Shown here piece by piece: positions 51,487-60,750 of a stretch of DNA of 64,000 bases. The position numbers and the translations under genes are program-made. Position 1 is the first letter of the stretch. The number at the start of each line of letters is the position of its first letter. The notes below the pieces were generated by a model. It was not told the origin of the DNA and made no database searches. It saw only the letters and a program-made list of their open reading frames with translations. Source of the DNA: Myxococcales bacterium (lineage in GTDB: Bacteria; Myxococcota_A; Polyangia; Polyangiales; Ga0077539); NCBI GenBank assembly GCA_016793325.1, contig JAEUKI010000071.1, positions 62,001 to 126,000 of the forward strand. The letters are read 5' to 3'.

Positions 51487-51861
51487 ATGGCGCGGCGAAG
51501 TGTCATCGAGGGGCGCTGCGGAGCAGACCCGCAGAAAGTCGCGCTGTCGCGACGACTCCGTCGCGAGACGACAGAGGCAGAGGATCGACTTTGGGCTGCG
51601 TTGAGGAAAAAGGCTCTCGGCTGCCGGGCGCGTAACCAGCACGTGATTCGAGGTTGGATCGTCGACTTCTACCTACCTGCTGCGAAGTTGGTGATCGAAG
51701 TGGACGGAGACATCCACGACCTACAAGTCGAGCACGATCGCCGTCGTACGTTCGCCCTCGAGGCCGAAGGGCTACGCGTCATTCGGTTTCGAAACGACGA
51801 TGTCGTCAACAGGCTGGATTGGGTCGTTGCTCGAATCGCGACAGTGATTTCGAGCGCATGA
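51487..51861 (+). CDS. DUF559-family (Vsr-like) nuclease
   Basis: 124 residues. The DUF559 pattern is clear: RRLRRETTEAEDRLWAALR, CRARNQHVIRGWIVDFYLP, then LVIEVDGDIHD and LRVIRFRNDDV. The candidate active residues are D60, E71 and D73, with H77, as in the Vsr/PD-(D/E)xK-like endonuclease fold. Function of the family is not settled; Vsr relatives nick mismatched DNA. Its place exactly between two inverted repeats, with both repeats nearly identical, suggests it acts on or moves with them. No neighbouring partner gene. Confidence 0.9.
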   Translation: MARRSVIEGRCGADPQKVALSRRLRRETTEAEDRLWAALRKKALGCRARNQHVIRGWIVDFYLPAAKLVIEVDGDIHDLQVEHDRRRTFALEAEGLRVIRFRNDDVVNRLDWVVARIATVISSA

Positions 51862-51876
51862 TGGGCGCGCTGCAGG

Positions 51877-51985
51877 GCTCCGCGCCGACGACGCGAGTGT
51901 TCGACGATCTGCCTCACACATCGCCAAGCTCCGCCCCTGCCGTTCAGGCGGGGGCGGGGCGCGCGGTAGCGCAGGGTGGGGGCCG
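51877..51985. repeat. Right 109-bp inverted repeat of the DUF559 element
   Basis: Reverse complement of 51321-51429 with two mismatches, both in the outer third. It begins 15 bp after the DUF559 stop codon. Confidence 0.9.
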
Positions 51986-53462
51986 CGCCCGCCACACACT
52001 CGATCCACCGCCCTTTGAGTGCCAAATTCGCAAAATCGTCACCATAAATTTCACCCTCCACACGACCTCGGTTACAACCCAACTCGTCCACGGAACACCA
52101 CCGCGGACCGCGAGCGACGGAGCGGAGCCAACGCCCCGCCGCGCGCGAAGTCCCGCAGCACCACAGCGTGCGTCGGGCGCGCGCTCGAAGGGACGCGATC
52201 GATTCGTCGGTCGCGTCGACGAGAGCGCGGCGCAACGTGCGACGAGCTCGCACGAGCCTCGTGGCGTCCGCAGATCGCTTCTCCGGACACACGCGGGTCT
52301 GCCGCAGACACCGGTGATCGACGGCCCTCGAACTTGTTTCGAGCGCCTCGCGCCGGACGCGAGCGGCAGGGCGCAGCAAGGGTTTCTCGACGCGCTGCGC
52401 GGCGATCGACGGTGGAGACATCGTCGACGACGCGGGCCGCGAGAGGCCTGGACGCGAGCCTCCCTACTTCGAAGGAACGGTTCGATCACTCAGCCGCGAG
52501 GCTGCGGTGAACGACCACCCGAGAGGGATCAGGCTACGACGATCCCGCTGCGACTCGGTGAGCTTCGACGCCCGGACGATCCGCGCGAATGCGTGGACCC
52601 GAATCGTCCGGCGGGGAAGTTGTTCGTCGGAAAAATTCCGCTCCGAACGACGCAAGAGCAACCACCCCGATACCAAGCTCTACGCGACCGGACTTCTCCT
52701 GTCGGAACCACTCTTCGCAGTGCGCGCGAAAGCGCCCATCGCGAAGAGCTCCGACGGACGAGAGGCTGCGTCGCGGGCGCGGCCCTCGAGAAGGGCATCG
52801 ACGACGAGTCGGTGCGCTTCACGAGGCGGAGCGGCGCAGGCGGCGGCCTGCGAGGTGCGAAGCACCCGTGTCGAGGACACGACCGACTCCGAGCCACCGA
52901 AGATCATGTGCGAATCTCGCAGCGGAAACGCTGTAGATGCGTGCGAAGAGTCGGTGAGCGAATCGCGCTCAGGGTTCTGCCCGCTCTCGAAGAGGCTACG
53001 GTCTCTGCGAGGGCGTCTCGGCGGAGCAGCGAAAAGTACGCTCGATGAGAGCCGATGGGTCCCTGTCGCGGCAGTCGCGAGGCGCGACGACAGGCGGACG
53101 ACGAGAGAGGCGGCGGATCCGAACGGGAGCCGACGCTGAAGACGACGGACGAAACAAACACTCCTCACCCGATGGCTCGCTATCAATCGCAGCGTTCGCG
53201 GTGCGCCAACCGCGCGCAGGCTCCGAAAGAAAACTTCCGAGGCAGGATCCCACACGAGGCTGGTGACAGCGTGCGTGTGCGCCGATCGCGCGAGCAAGCG
53301 ACGAGTCGTCAGCGATGACGACGGACGAGCGCGGCGAGACGAGCGGCAAAAATCTCAAACCCAAGAGATGACTCGCGACCTCGGAGGCTCGATCGGTTTC
53401 CCCGTCAAACGGGACGCCGATCGGGCCTTCGGAGTTTCTTCGCCACGGGGGGGCGCGGAGCG
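51986..53462. other. About 1.5 kb with no credible gene
   Basis: Several overlapping open frames exist, but none has a recognisable motif, a ribosome-binding site or the third-position GC bias of the real genes. Amino-acid content is Arg/Ser-rich in every frame. The stretch begins at the end of the DUF559 element and ends at the gene at 53463. It may be decayed coding sequence, or hold an RNA gene I cannot see. Confidence 0.5.
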
Positions 53463-53900
53463 TTACGCCGAGCGCGTGGCTGGGGGCGGCAGCAGGTAGT
53501 CGAGCGCCTTGGCCTCGTCGTCGAACACCTCGAACGCCGTGTTGCGCTCTTGGCGAATGCGGTTCATCTGCAGCTTGCCGACGGCGGTCTTCACGAGCAC
53601 GGCCGAGCGAAGAAACATCTTGGACAGCTCGGGCCCGGCGTCGCGCGTCGCGCTCTCGAACTCGGGGTCCGAGCGCATCGGTCCCTCGCGCACGTCCATC
53701 AAGAACACGTGGTGCGCGAGGCGCGTCCCTGGCATCGAGGCCCGCGAGGCTTCGAGCGACGCGCGAACGGTCTTCGCGTCGGGGTACGGCGTCGCTTTGC
53801 GCCGATAGATCACCAGCTTTCGGTCGGGAAAATACGTCACGGTCGCGTAGGGGTCGTCGTAGACGGTACGTTCGCTCATGTCCGCGTAACGCTTGGGCAT
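53463..53900 (-). CDS. Conserved hypothetical protein, possibly STAS/SpoIIAA-like
   Basis: 145 residues (a start at 53879 is also possible). Begins with strands VYDDPYATVTYFPDRKLVIYRRK, then helix and strand elements with SRASMPGTRLAHHVFLMDVREGP and SKMFLRSAVLVKTAVGKLQMNRIRQ and ends with DYLLPP. The strand-helix order and ending resemble SpoIIAA/STAS-like proteins of myxobacteria, but no diagnostic motif was found. No signal peptide. Diverges from uvrA 95 bp away. Confidence 0.65.
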   Translation of the reverse strand: MPKRYADMSERTVYDDPYATVTYFPDRKLVIYRRKATPYPDAKTVRASLEASRASMPGTRLAHHVFLMDVREGPMRSDPEFESATRDAGPELSKMFLRSAVLVKTAVGKLQMNRIRQERNTAFEVFDDEAKALDYLLPPPATRSA

Positions 53901-53995
53901 AGTGCCCCGCGCGCGAGTGACAAGCGATTGGGTAGCGTCACCAATGACGAAGTTTCGTTAACTGCGCGCGAGGGGCTCTCGGTCACGAGCGCGCG

Positions 53996-56878
53996 GTGAT
54001 ACGCACCTCGCTCCGAATGAACGCAGCGCGCAGAGGTCACTCGCACGGCGAGGACATCATCGAGATCATCGGCGCACGGGAGCACAACCTCCACGTCGAC
54101 AAGCTCGTCCTCCCGAAGCACTCGTTGGTGGTCTTCACGGGCCCGTCGGGGTCGGGCAAGAGCTCGCTGGCGTTCGACACGCTCTACGCCGAAGGGCAGC
54201 GGCGGTACGTCGAGTCGCTGAGCGCGTACGCGCGGCAATTTCTCGGGCGTCTCGATCGTCCTGCGGTCGAGCGCATCCGCGGCCTCGCGCCCACGATCGC
54301 GATCGAGCAGAAATCCGCCAGCGGAAATCCACGCTCGACCGTTGGCACCATCACCGAGGTCTACGACTACCTCCGCGTGCTCTACGCGAAAGCGGGTCGT
54401 CAGCACTGCACGAGCTGCGGCAAAGAAGTGCGCGGCCGCTCGGTGGACGAAGTGGTCGGCGATGTCTTCGCGTTTGCGAAGGGACAGCGCGTCACGGTGC
54501 TCGCGCCGCTCGCGGCCAACCGCAAGGGCGAGTTCAAGGACGTGCTCACCGGCTTCGAAGGGCGTGGATTCACGCGCGTTCGAATCGATGGAACCGTGCA
54601 TCGCTTGGACGCGCTGCCGACGGTGGACAAGAAGAAGAAGCACGACGTCGAGCTCGTGATCGATCGCGTCGCGGCGCGGGACGAAGACCGACGAAGGCTC
54701 GCCGAGGCGGTCGAGCTCGCGCTCAAAGAAGCGAAGGGCGAGTGCCTGGTGCTACCCGACGGCGACGGAGCGGAGGCGCATCGCTTCTCCGAGTCGCGCT
54801 CGTGTTGCGGGATCGCGTACCCCGAGCTCAGCCCGCAGAGCTTCTCGTTCAACTCGCCGCTCGGGATGTGCCCGGCGTGCAACGGGTTGGGCACGCGGCT
54901 CGAGATGGATCCTGCGTTGATCATTCCCGACGCGACCAAGAGCATCAACGACGGAGCGATCGCGCCCTGGGCGACGGCGGTCGATCGCGGCGAGGGGTGG
55001 ACGTTTCGCATCATCGAGGCGATGGCGAAGGCCACGGGCGTCGACCTCGACAAGCCGTGGAAGAAGCTCCCCGAAAAACAGCGGCAACAAGTGCTGTTCG
55101 GCCTCGGCGACAAGCGCATGCGCGTGACGTGGGGCAAGGAGGGCTCGGAGAGCCACGGGTCGTGGGCGATTCGATTCCACGGGGTAATTCCCACGCTGAT
55201 GCGCAGGTACCAAGAGACCTCGAGCGAGCGGATGCGCGAGGTGTATCGAAAGTACCTTCGGGATGTTCCTTGTGACGCGTGCGAGGGTCGGCGGCTTCGA
55301 CCCGAGAGCCTCGCGGTCAAGCTCTCGGGCAAGAGCGTGGCGGACTTCACGGCGCTCTCCGTGGACAACGCGAGCAAGCACGCGGACGGGCTCTCGCTCA
55401 CGGAGAACGAGCTGAAGATCGCCGAAGGAGTCCTTCGCGAAGTGCGCGCGCGCCTGGGCTTCTTGCGCAACGTCGGGCTCGGGTACCTCACGCTCGACCG
55501 CGCGGGGCCCTCGCTTTCGGGCGGCGAAGCGCAGCGCATTCGCCTCGCGAGTCAGCTCGGCAGCGAGCTCACGGGCGTGTTGTACGTGCTCGACGAGCCG
55601 TCGATCGGGCTGCACCCGCGGGACAATCAACGGTTGCTGCAAGCGCTCGAAGGGCTGCGCGACATCGGCAACAGCGTGCTCGTCGTCGAGCACGACGAGG
55701 ACACCATTCGCCGCGCGGATCACGTCGTCGAATTTGGTCCCGGGGCGGGCCACCTCGGCGGAAAGGTCGTCTTCGAGGGCGCGCCGAAGGACCTCGAGCG
55801 ACACAAGGGCAGCGCGACGGGAGACTTTCTCGCGGGCCGTCGTCGCATCGCGAGGCCGAGCGAGCGCCGCAAGCCCAAGGGCAAGCTCACGATCCGCGGC
55901 GCCAAAGAGAACAACCTCAAGAACGTCACGGTGGACATTCCCCTCGGGTGCTTCGTCGCGGTGACGGGGCCCTCGGGCGCAGGCAAGAGCTCGCTCGTGC
56001 AGGGGATTCTCTTGCCCGCGCTCTCGCACGCGCTGCACGGAGCCACCGAAGCGCCCGGCGCGCACGAGGGCATCGACGGCATCGCGCGGCTCGACAAGAT
56101 CATCGCGATCGATCAACAGCCCATCGGTCGAACGCCCCGCTCGAATCCCGGGACGTACACGAAGCTCTTCGACGACATCCGCGAGGTGTTCGCGAATTTG
56201 CCCGAGGCGCGCGCGCGCGGCTTCGAAGCGTCCCGCTTCAGCTTCAACGTGAAGGGCGGCCGATGCGAGTCGTGTCAGGGCGACGGCGTCGTGAAGGTCG
56301 AGATGCACTTTCTCTCGGACGTGTACGTCACGTGCGAGGTGTGCAAAGGGCTTCGCTACAACGACGCGACGCTGTCCATTCGCTACAAGGGCAAGTCGAT
56401 CACGGACGTCCTCGAGCTGAGCGTCGACGAGTGCCACGCGCTCTTCTCTGCGCATCCGTCGGTCGCGCGCGGGCTGCAAACGCTTCGCGACGTGGGCCTC
56501 GGGTACATGAAGCTCGGTCAGCGCGCGACGACGCTCTCGGGCGGAGAAGCGCAGCGCGTCAAGCTCTCGCGCGAGCTCGCGCGGCGAGAGACGGGCAAGA
56601 CGCTGTACGTGCTCGACGAGCCGACGACGGGGCTTCACTTCGTCGACGTCGAGAAGCTGCTCGCGGTGCTCCAGCGCCTCGTCGATCAGGGCAACACGGT
56701 CCTCGTGATCGAGCACAACCTCGACGTCGTTCAGTGCGCGGACTGGGTCATCGACCTCGGCCCCGAGGGCGGCGACGGCGGGGGAAAGCTCATCGCCGAG
56801 GGCACGCCCGAGCGCGTCGCCAAAGTGAAGGCCTCGCCCACCGCGCCGTTTCTCGAAGAGCTGCTCTCGCGCGCGTAG
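53996..56878 (+). CDS. uvrA: Excinuclease ABC subunit A
   Basis: 960 residues from GTG 53996 (ATG at 54017 is also possible), the usual size. Nucleotide excision repair: UvrA finds DNA lesions with UvrB. Two ABC ATPase modules: Walker A GPSGSGKSS and GPSGAGKSS, signatures LSGGEAQRIRLASQ and LSGGEAQRVKLSREL, Walker B VLYVLDEPSIGLHP and LYVLDEPTTGLHF. Zinc modules: CPACNGLG, CDACEGRRL and CESCQGDGVVKVEMHFLSDV followed by CEVCKG, all intact. A single gene, followed 18 bp later by the third copy of the unnamed family. Confidence 0.96.
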   Translation: MIRTSLRMNAARRGHSHGEDIIEIIGAREHNLHVDKLVLPKHSLVVFTGPSGSGKSSLAFDTLYAEGQRRYVESLSAYARQFLGRLDRPAVERIRGLAPTIAIEQKSASGNPRSTVGTITEVYDYLRVLYAKAGRQHCTSCGKEVRGRSVDEVVGDVFAFAKGQRVTVLAPLAANRKGEFKDVLTGFEGRGFTRVRIDGTVHRLDALPTVDKKKKHDVELVIDRVAARDEDRRRLAEAVELALKEAKGECLVLPDGDGAEAHRFSESRSCCGIAYPELSPQSFSFNSPLGMCPACNGLGTRLEMDPALIIPDATKSINDGAIAPWATAVDRGEGWTFRIIEAMAKATGVDLDKPWKKLPEKQRQQVLFGLGDKRMRVTWGKEGSESHGSWAIRFHGVIPTLMRRYQETSSERMREVYRKYLRDVPCDACEGRRLRPESLAVKLSGKSVADFTALSVDNASKHADGLSLTENELKIAEGVLREVRARLGFLRNVGLGYLTLDRAGPSLSGGEAQRIRLASQLGSELTGVLYVLDEPSIGLHPRDNQRLLQALEGLRDIGNSVLVVEHDEDTIRRADHVVEFGPGAGHLGGKVVFEGAPKDLERHKGSATGDFLAGRRRIARPSERRKPKGKLTIRGAKENNLKNVTVDIPLGCFVAVTGPSGAGKSSLVQGILLPALSHALHGATEAPGAHEGIDGIARLDKIIAIDQQPIGRTPRSNPGTYTKLFDDIREVFANLPEARARGFEASRFSFNVKGGRCESCQGDGVVKVEMHFLSDVYVTCEVCKGLRYNDATLSIRYKGKSITDVLELSVDECHALFSAHPSVARGLQTLRDVGLGYMKLGQRATTLSGGEAQRVKLSRELARRETGKTLYVLDEPTTGLHFVDVEKLLAVLQRLVDQGNTVLVIEHNLDVVQCADWVIDLGPEGGDGGGKLIAEGTPERVAKVKASPTAPFLEELLSRA

Positions 56879-56896
56879 GGCACAATCGCTCGCGCG

Positions 56897-57799
56897 ATGG
56901 TCGGCAAGCCGAAGGCGAGCAAGGCTCGAAGCAAAGCCACGGCTTCGCGCGCGCCCAGCGACGAACGAGAGCCTGGCGCGGACGAAGGCGCCAAGGACCT
57001 CAACGATCGCTCGATCGCGGACACATCGCGGATCGCGGGGCTCGACGCGGCCGCATTTGCGCAGCGATTCTTCCAGCCCGCCTACACGCAGCGCGCCGAG
57101 GCGTTGGCGTCGGTCGCGGGCGTCTCGGATCCGTCCGAGGCGTGGGAGGTGCTCGCGGCGCGCGAGCTCATCTCGCTCGACTGGGTGAGCGCGGGCGCGC
57201 GACAGGTGGCCGTCGACGGCGCGCCGTGTGAGCTCTGCGAAGATCGAGTTGAATTCGTGGGTCACGATCCGAGCTGCGAGCGCGCGAACGTTCCAGCGAC
57301 GGTGCTGGCGGCCGCGACGCTGGCGGCGGACCCCGCGGGCGTCGTCGCGGCCGAGCGGCTCGCGCGCGAGGCGTACGGGAGGCTCGGCGCGGGGACGATC
57401 GAGGGCGCCGCGCGCGTCGTGTGGCGCGTGATCGACCCGGTCGAGCGCGAGCCGTTGGCCGCGCGACGGCCTGGGCAATCGAAGGCGAAGCAGTCCGCCC
57501 TGACGACCTGGAAGGACGCCAGCCGCTTTCGCGACGCGCTCCACGAGCACCTGAAGCGCATCGCGCCGTCGAAGCAGCGGGATCGTCGCGTCGCTGCGGA
57601 GGTGCGGCTGGGGGGGTGGTTCATGAGCGCGATCACGGACGCGACGAACGCGTGGAAGTGGGCCGCCGCTGCGCGCGAGAAGCGCGCGAACCCGTTCGAG
57701 CCGATCACGCGCGTGTGGGCGCTCGGCTACGGCGTGGACGTGATCGACGACGACTACATCGTGCTCGTCGCGCGGTCGCTCACCGCGAAGCTCTCGTGA
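56897..57799 (+). CDS. Three-copy family protein, member 3 (function unknown)
   Basis: 300 residues. Basic N-terminal extension (1-20, Lys/Ala/Arg-rich), then DPSEAWEVLAARELISLDWV and a Cys set (APCELCEDRVEF, then PSCERA) and the C-terminal NPFEPITRVWALGYGVD followed by DDDYIVLVA. These segments match the proteins at 22168-23115 and 35242-36036 in order. Possible zinc site in the first half. It follows uvrA by 18 bp on the same strand, so it may be co-transcribed with it. Confidence 0.75.
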   Translation: MVGKPKASKARSKATASRAPSDEREPGADEGAKDLNDRSIADTSRIAGLDAAAFAQRFFQPAYTQRAEALASVAGVSDPSEAWEVLAARELISLDWVSAGARQVAVDGAPCELCEDRVEFVGHDPSCERANVPATVLAAATLAADPAGVVAAERLAREAYGRLGAGTIEGAARVVWRVIDPVEREPLAARRPGQSKAKQSALTTWKDASRFRDALHEHLKRIAPSKQRDRRVAAEVRLGGWFMSAITDATNAWKWAAAAREKRANPFEPITRVWALGYGVDVIDDDYIVLVARSLTAKLS

Positions 57800-57803
57800 G
57801 CGC

Positions 57804-59780
57804 TCAGCTGTCTTGCGCCTCTTGCTCTGCCGATCGCGCGAAGAGCTCGCGGGTGCGCGCGCGAAACGCCGCGCGTCGCTCTTGAATTCGTGCTCTGTCC
57901 TGCTGCGGGAGCCACAGGCGCACGATCGCCACGGTGAACACGGCGTTGCTCAGGCTCATGACCCAGAGCGTGAGGGACGGCTCTCCCGCGGCGACGAAGA
58001 AGCAGAGCGCGTCGAGCGCCGCGAGCGCGACGAACCAGCGCTCGACCCACACGGCGACGAGGAGCTTCGTGAGCGCCCAGGTGAGCACGTACACGGCCAT
58101 CAAGCGCTGCGGGCTCATGCCCATGGTCGGCGCTGCGCCGAGGAGCAGAAACTGCACGACGAGCTGAACGCCCATCGTCGCTGACAGTCCGCGGTTGACC
58201 TGCGTGCGCCCCATCGACTCGCGGGCCCAGAGGCGAAACACCGAACCGACGAGGAAAAATCCAGCCATCGCGACGCCGATCGCGCGGTACGAGACGGGGT
58301 AGCCCTGGCGTTCGAGGATCGCTCCGACGAGCGGGAGCACCGTCCACGTCACGCCCATCAAGACGCCGAGCATCATGCGCGTCCGCGTTCCTGCTTGCAT
58401 GTCGTAGTCGTCGGCGAGCTTTCGCAGGCGCTCGTCCTCGGCGTTTCGCGCTTGGATCGCGCGCTCGATCCGCGCGGCGAGCGCGGGCTCGATCGACGAG
58501 AGCTCTCGCGACAGGGCTCGCGCCGCGAGGGCGTCCCCGTCCGAGAGCTCTGCGTCGATGACGGCGATGAGCGCTTTGTCGAGCCCTTGGCGCGCCGTCG
58601 TGTTCTCGGGCCACGCCTCGAGCGCGGCGCGATAGCCGAAGCGGCACTCGCCGAGCAGGTTGAACACCGCCGCCGATCGGTCGGGCCCGGGCTGCTCGGT
58701 CGCGAGGAGCTCGAGCATCCGATCGAGGCTCTTTCGCGCGCGAAACGCGAGGCGACGCGATCCTCGGTGCTGCAGGTACTCTTCGATCGCGCTCTTCAGC
58801 GCCGCGGCGTCTTCGAAGCGGTCCTGCGGTTTGCGCGCGAGGGCTCGCTCGGCGATCGCGCGCGCCTCCGAGGGAAATCCCTGCGGAAACTCGATCTTCG
58901 ACTCGATGATGCTCGCGAAGATCTGCTGGAGGTTCTCTCCGCGGTGCGGTGGCTCGCCCGAGAAGAGCTCGAAGAGCATCGCGCCGAGCAGGTAGACGTC
59001 GGTGCGCGGCGTGATGAGCTCGGGCGTTTGCTCGAGCTGCTCGGGCGCCATGTAGTTGGGCGTCCCTGCAATTTCAGTGGCGAACGCGCGGTCGGGCAGC
59101 CGTCCCGTCGGGTCCGGGAACACGCTGACGGCGATGCCCCAGTCGAGCACGTAGACCTCGCCGAACGCGCCGATCATCACGTTCTCGGGCTTGAGATCTC
59201 GGTGGATGATCCCCTTGGTGTGCGCGAAGTGCACGGCGTTGCACACGCTGAGCAGCACGCGAAGGTGCCACTCGACGGGGTCTTGCGAGGAGAATTTCTC
59301 GCGAACGGCGTCGGGGTCCGAGAGCAGCGCGCTCCACGATTGCCCCTCGATGCGCTTCATCACGATGACGGGCGCGCCCTGCTCGTCGATCGCGACGTCG
59401 TACACAGGGACGATGTTCGGGTGCTCGAGCGAGCCGGTGACCCACGCCTCGCGGAGCGCTCGGAGCGCGGCGTGCGTCGTGTCGCCGTCGCTCGGTCGCA
59501 GGGTTTTTACTGCGATCTCGCGCCCCATCGAGACCTGCTCGGCGAGGCGCACCACGCCCATCCCGCCCTCGCCGAGGGTGGCACCAGAAATCAACCGTTC
59601 GCTGAGAGACTTCTTGCTGAGCTCGGCGAGCCGCGCGAGCGCCTCCGCTGCGCCGACCGGGGCGAGCTTCGGTTGAATCGTCTCGGACGGCCGCTGCTCG
59701 ACGGTCTTTGCGAAGTCGAGCTCGCCGAGCGCCGCGACGCGCGAGTCGATCGTGCGCGCCGTGTCTAAACCGCCACTCAT
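57804..59780 (-). CDS. Multi-pass membrane Ser/Thr protein kinase
   Basis: 658 residues. Hanks kinase at about 63-340: LGEGGMGVV (69-77), K92, HRDLKPEN (193-200), DWG (213-215, DFG variant), GTPNYMAPE. Then a helical linker (about 350-470; LLGECRFGYRAALEAWPENTTARQ looks TPR-like) and a C-terminal half with five to six membrane helices (475-640) instead of the single anchor of the kinase at 5557. This points to a signalling role in the inner membrane, perhaps sensing membrane state. Converges with the unnamed family gene, 4 bp apart. No cognate substrate adjoins. Confidence 0.9.
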   Translation of the reverse strand: MSGGLDTARTIDSRVAALGELDFAKTVEQRPSETIQPKLAPVGAAEALARLAELSKKSLSERLISGATLGEGGMGVVRLAEQVSMGREIAVKTLRPSDGDTTHAALRALREAWVTGSLEHPNIVPVYDVAIDEQGAPVIVMKRIEGQSWSALLSDPDAVREKFSSQDPVEWHLRVLLSVCNAVHFAHTKGIIHRDLKPENVMIGAFGEVYVLDWGIAVSVFPDPTGRLPDRAFATEIAGTPNYMAPEQLEQTPELITPRTDVYLLGAMLFELFSGEPPHRGENLQQIFASIIESKIEFPQGFPSEARAIAERALARKPQDRFEDAAALKSAIEEYLQHRGSRRLAFRARKSLDRMLELLATEQPGPDRSAAVFNLLGECRFGYRAALEAWPENTTARQGLDKALIAVIDAELSDGDALAARALSRELSSIEPALAARIERAIQARNAEDERLRKLADDYDMQAGTRTRMMLGVLMGVTWTVLPLVGAILERQGYPVSYRAIGVAMAGFFLVGSVFRLWARESMGRTQVNRGLSATMGVQLVVQFLLLGAAPTMGMSPQRLMAVYVLTWALTKLLVAVWVERWFVALAALDALCFFVAAGEPSLTLWVMSLSNAVFTVAIVRLWLPQQDRARIQERRAAFRARTRELFARSAEQEAQDS

Positions 59781-59968
59781 CCGATCACCGCACTTTCATC
59801 GATTGATTCGTGGCGGTTCGACTTGATTTCAGCCACGCCGATGCTCGGCTCACTTCTACGACGTTCAATTGGGGCGTGGTTTAGCTCGGCGTCCTGCGGG
59901 TTCGGTGCGTTCGACGGCAATTTTGCTGCTCGCGAGGGGGTGTACCACGGACCCGCGCGTCGCGCGGC

Positions 59969-60625
59969 TCAGCCCCAGCGCAGGTCGCCGACGGACGTCG
60001 GCATGATCACGTAGACGCACGCCTCGGCGCCGTTTCGAAAGCACTCGCGCTGCGAGACCATCGTCGCGACGCCCAGGGTCGCGCAGGCTTCCGAGAGGAT
60101 TCCCTCTTCCATCGCGCAGTGGTGCGGCGTGGTCTTCTCGAGCTCAGCGAGCGTCGAAGAGAACGATCGCACAGTCCACCCCCCGATGCGCGTGCCTCGG
60201 TTGGCGTGGTTGTACATGCCATCGATGCCGTACACGAGGTCCCTCGCGACGCGGGCGGCCTCTTTGAATCGCGCGGCGTGCGTGCGCTGAAAGAGCAGTC
60301 GGCCCATGCGGCGAAGCCCGTTGTGGCCGATGCGCGTGTCGATCGTCTCCATGAGATCGAGCAGCAAGCCGATCGGATACCAGCGATCCGCGACGAGCCC
60401 TTCGAGCTTCGAGGCTGCTTCGACGCCGAGGACCTTGCGGCACGTCCCGTGGATCTCGTCGTCGCTGGTCGCCTTCGACAGGAACGCGAGCGCGTCGCGC
60501 ACCGCGAGGATGTCCGAGCCGAGCGTCTCGTGGCGCAGCCCTTCGTAGCCGCGCGGACGGCGCGCGGCGCGCGTGCTTCCCGCGGCTGGTGTAGCGCGGG
60601 CGGGCTTCATCGGATCGTCGCTCAT
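59969..60625 (-). CDS. V4R/DUF2378-like sensor protein
   Basis: 218 residues from the ATG at 60625. An N-terminal basic stretch (RAARRPRGYEGL), then helices with LLFQRTHAARFKEAARVARDL, and a C-terminal QRECFRNGAEACVYVIM resembling the Cys/Gly-Ala-x-x-C pattern of V4R (4-vinyl reductase) small-molecule-binding domains. A Myxococcales-specific group of about 200 residues with this look is known (DUF2378). Probably cytoplasmic. Diverges from a sensor kinase gene, 125 bp apart. Function unknown. Confidence 0.6.
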   Translation of the reverse strand: MSDDPMKPARATPAAGSTRAARRPRGYEGLRHETLGSDILAVRDALAFLSKATSDDEIHGTCRKVLGVEAASKLEGLVADRWYPIGLLLDLMETIDTRIGHNGLRRMGRLLFQRTHAARFKEAARVARDLVYGIDGMYNHANRGTRIGGWTVRSFSSTLAELEKTTPHHCAMEEGILSEACATLGVATMVSQRECFRNGAEACVYVIMPTSVGDLRWG

Positions 60626-60750
60626 CGCGGTGCATTCTCGCGCGAAACGCGGTCGCCCCGTAGGCGAATTCGTGGGCGCGACGATTCGCGGCGCTGTGGC
60701 CTTTGACCCCACCAGCGCCCGCGGTACATCGGTCTGTGGAATCGCTGCGA

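Larger units (their letters stand above)
51321..51985. mobile_element. 665-bp element: DUF559 nuclease gene between 109-bp inverted repeats
   Basis: The left repeat (51321-51429) and right repeat (51877-51985) are reverse complements with only two mismatches in 109 bp. Between them lies one gene, a DUF559 nuclease. No transposase and no target-site duplication are seen. High identity of the arms points to recent origin or gene conversion. This shape is not that of a classical IS; it may be a small nuclease-carrying palindromic element. Confidence 0.72.

Noticed and set aside
54752..57550. 932-codon open frame on the minus strand
   Set aside because: Antisense to uvrA and the following gene; no family motif, composition typical of GC-rich antisense frames.
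59871..59920. tRNA-like stretch (GGGGCGTGGTTTAGCTCGGC and a later GTTCGA)
   Set aside because: No acceptor-stem partner, anticodon arm or proper T arm could be folded.
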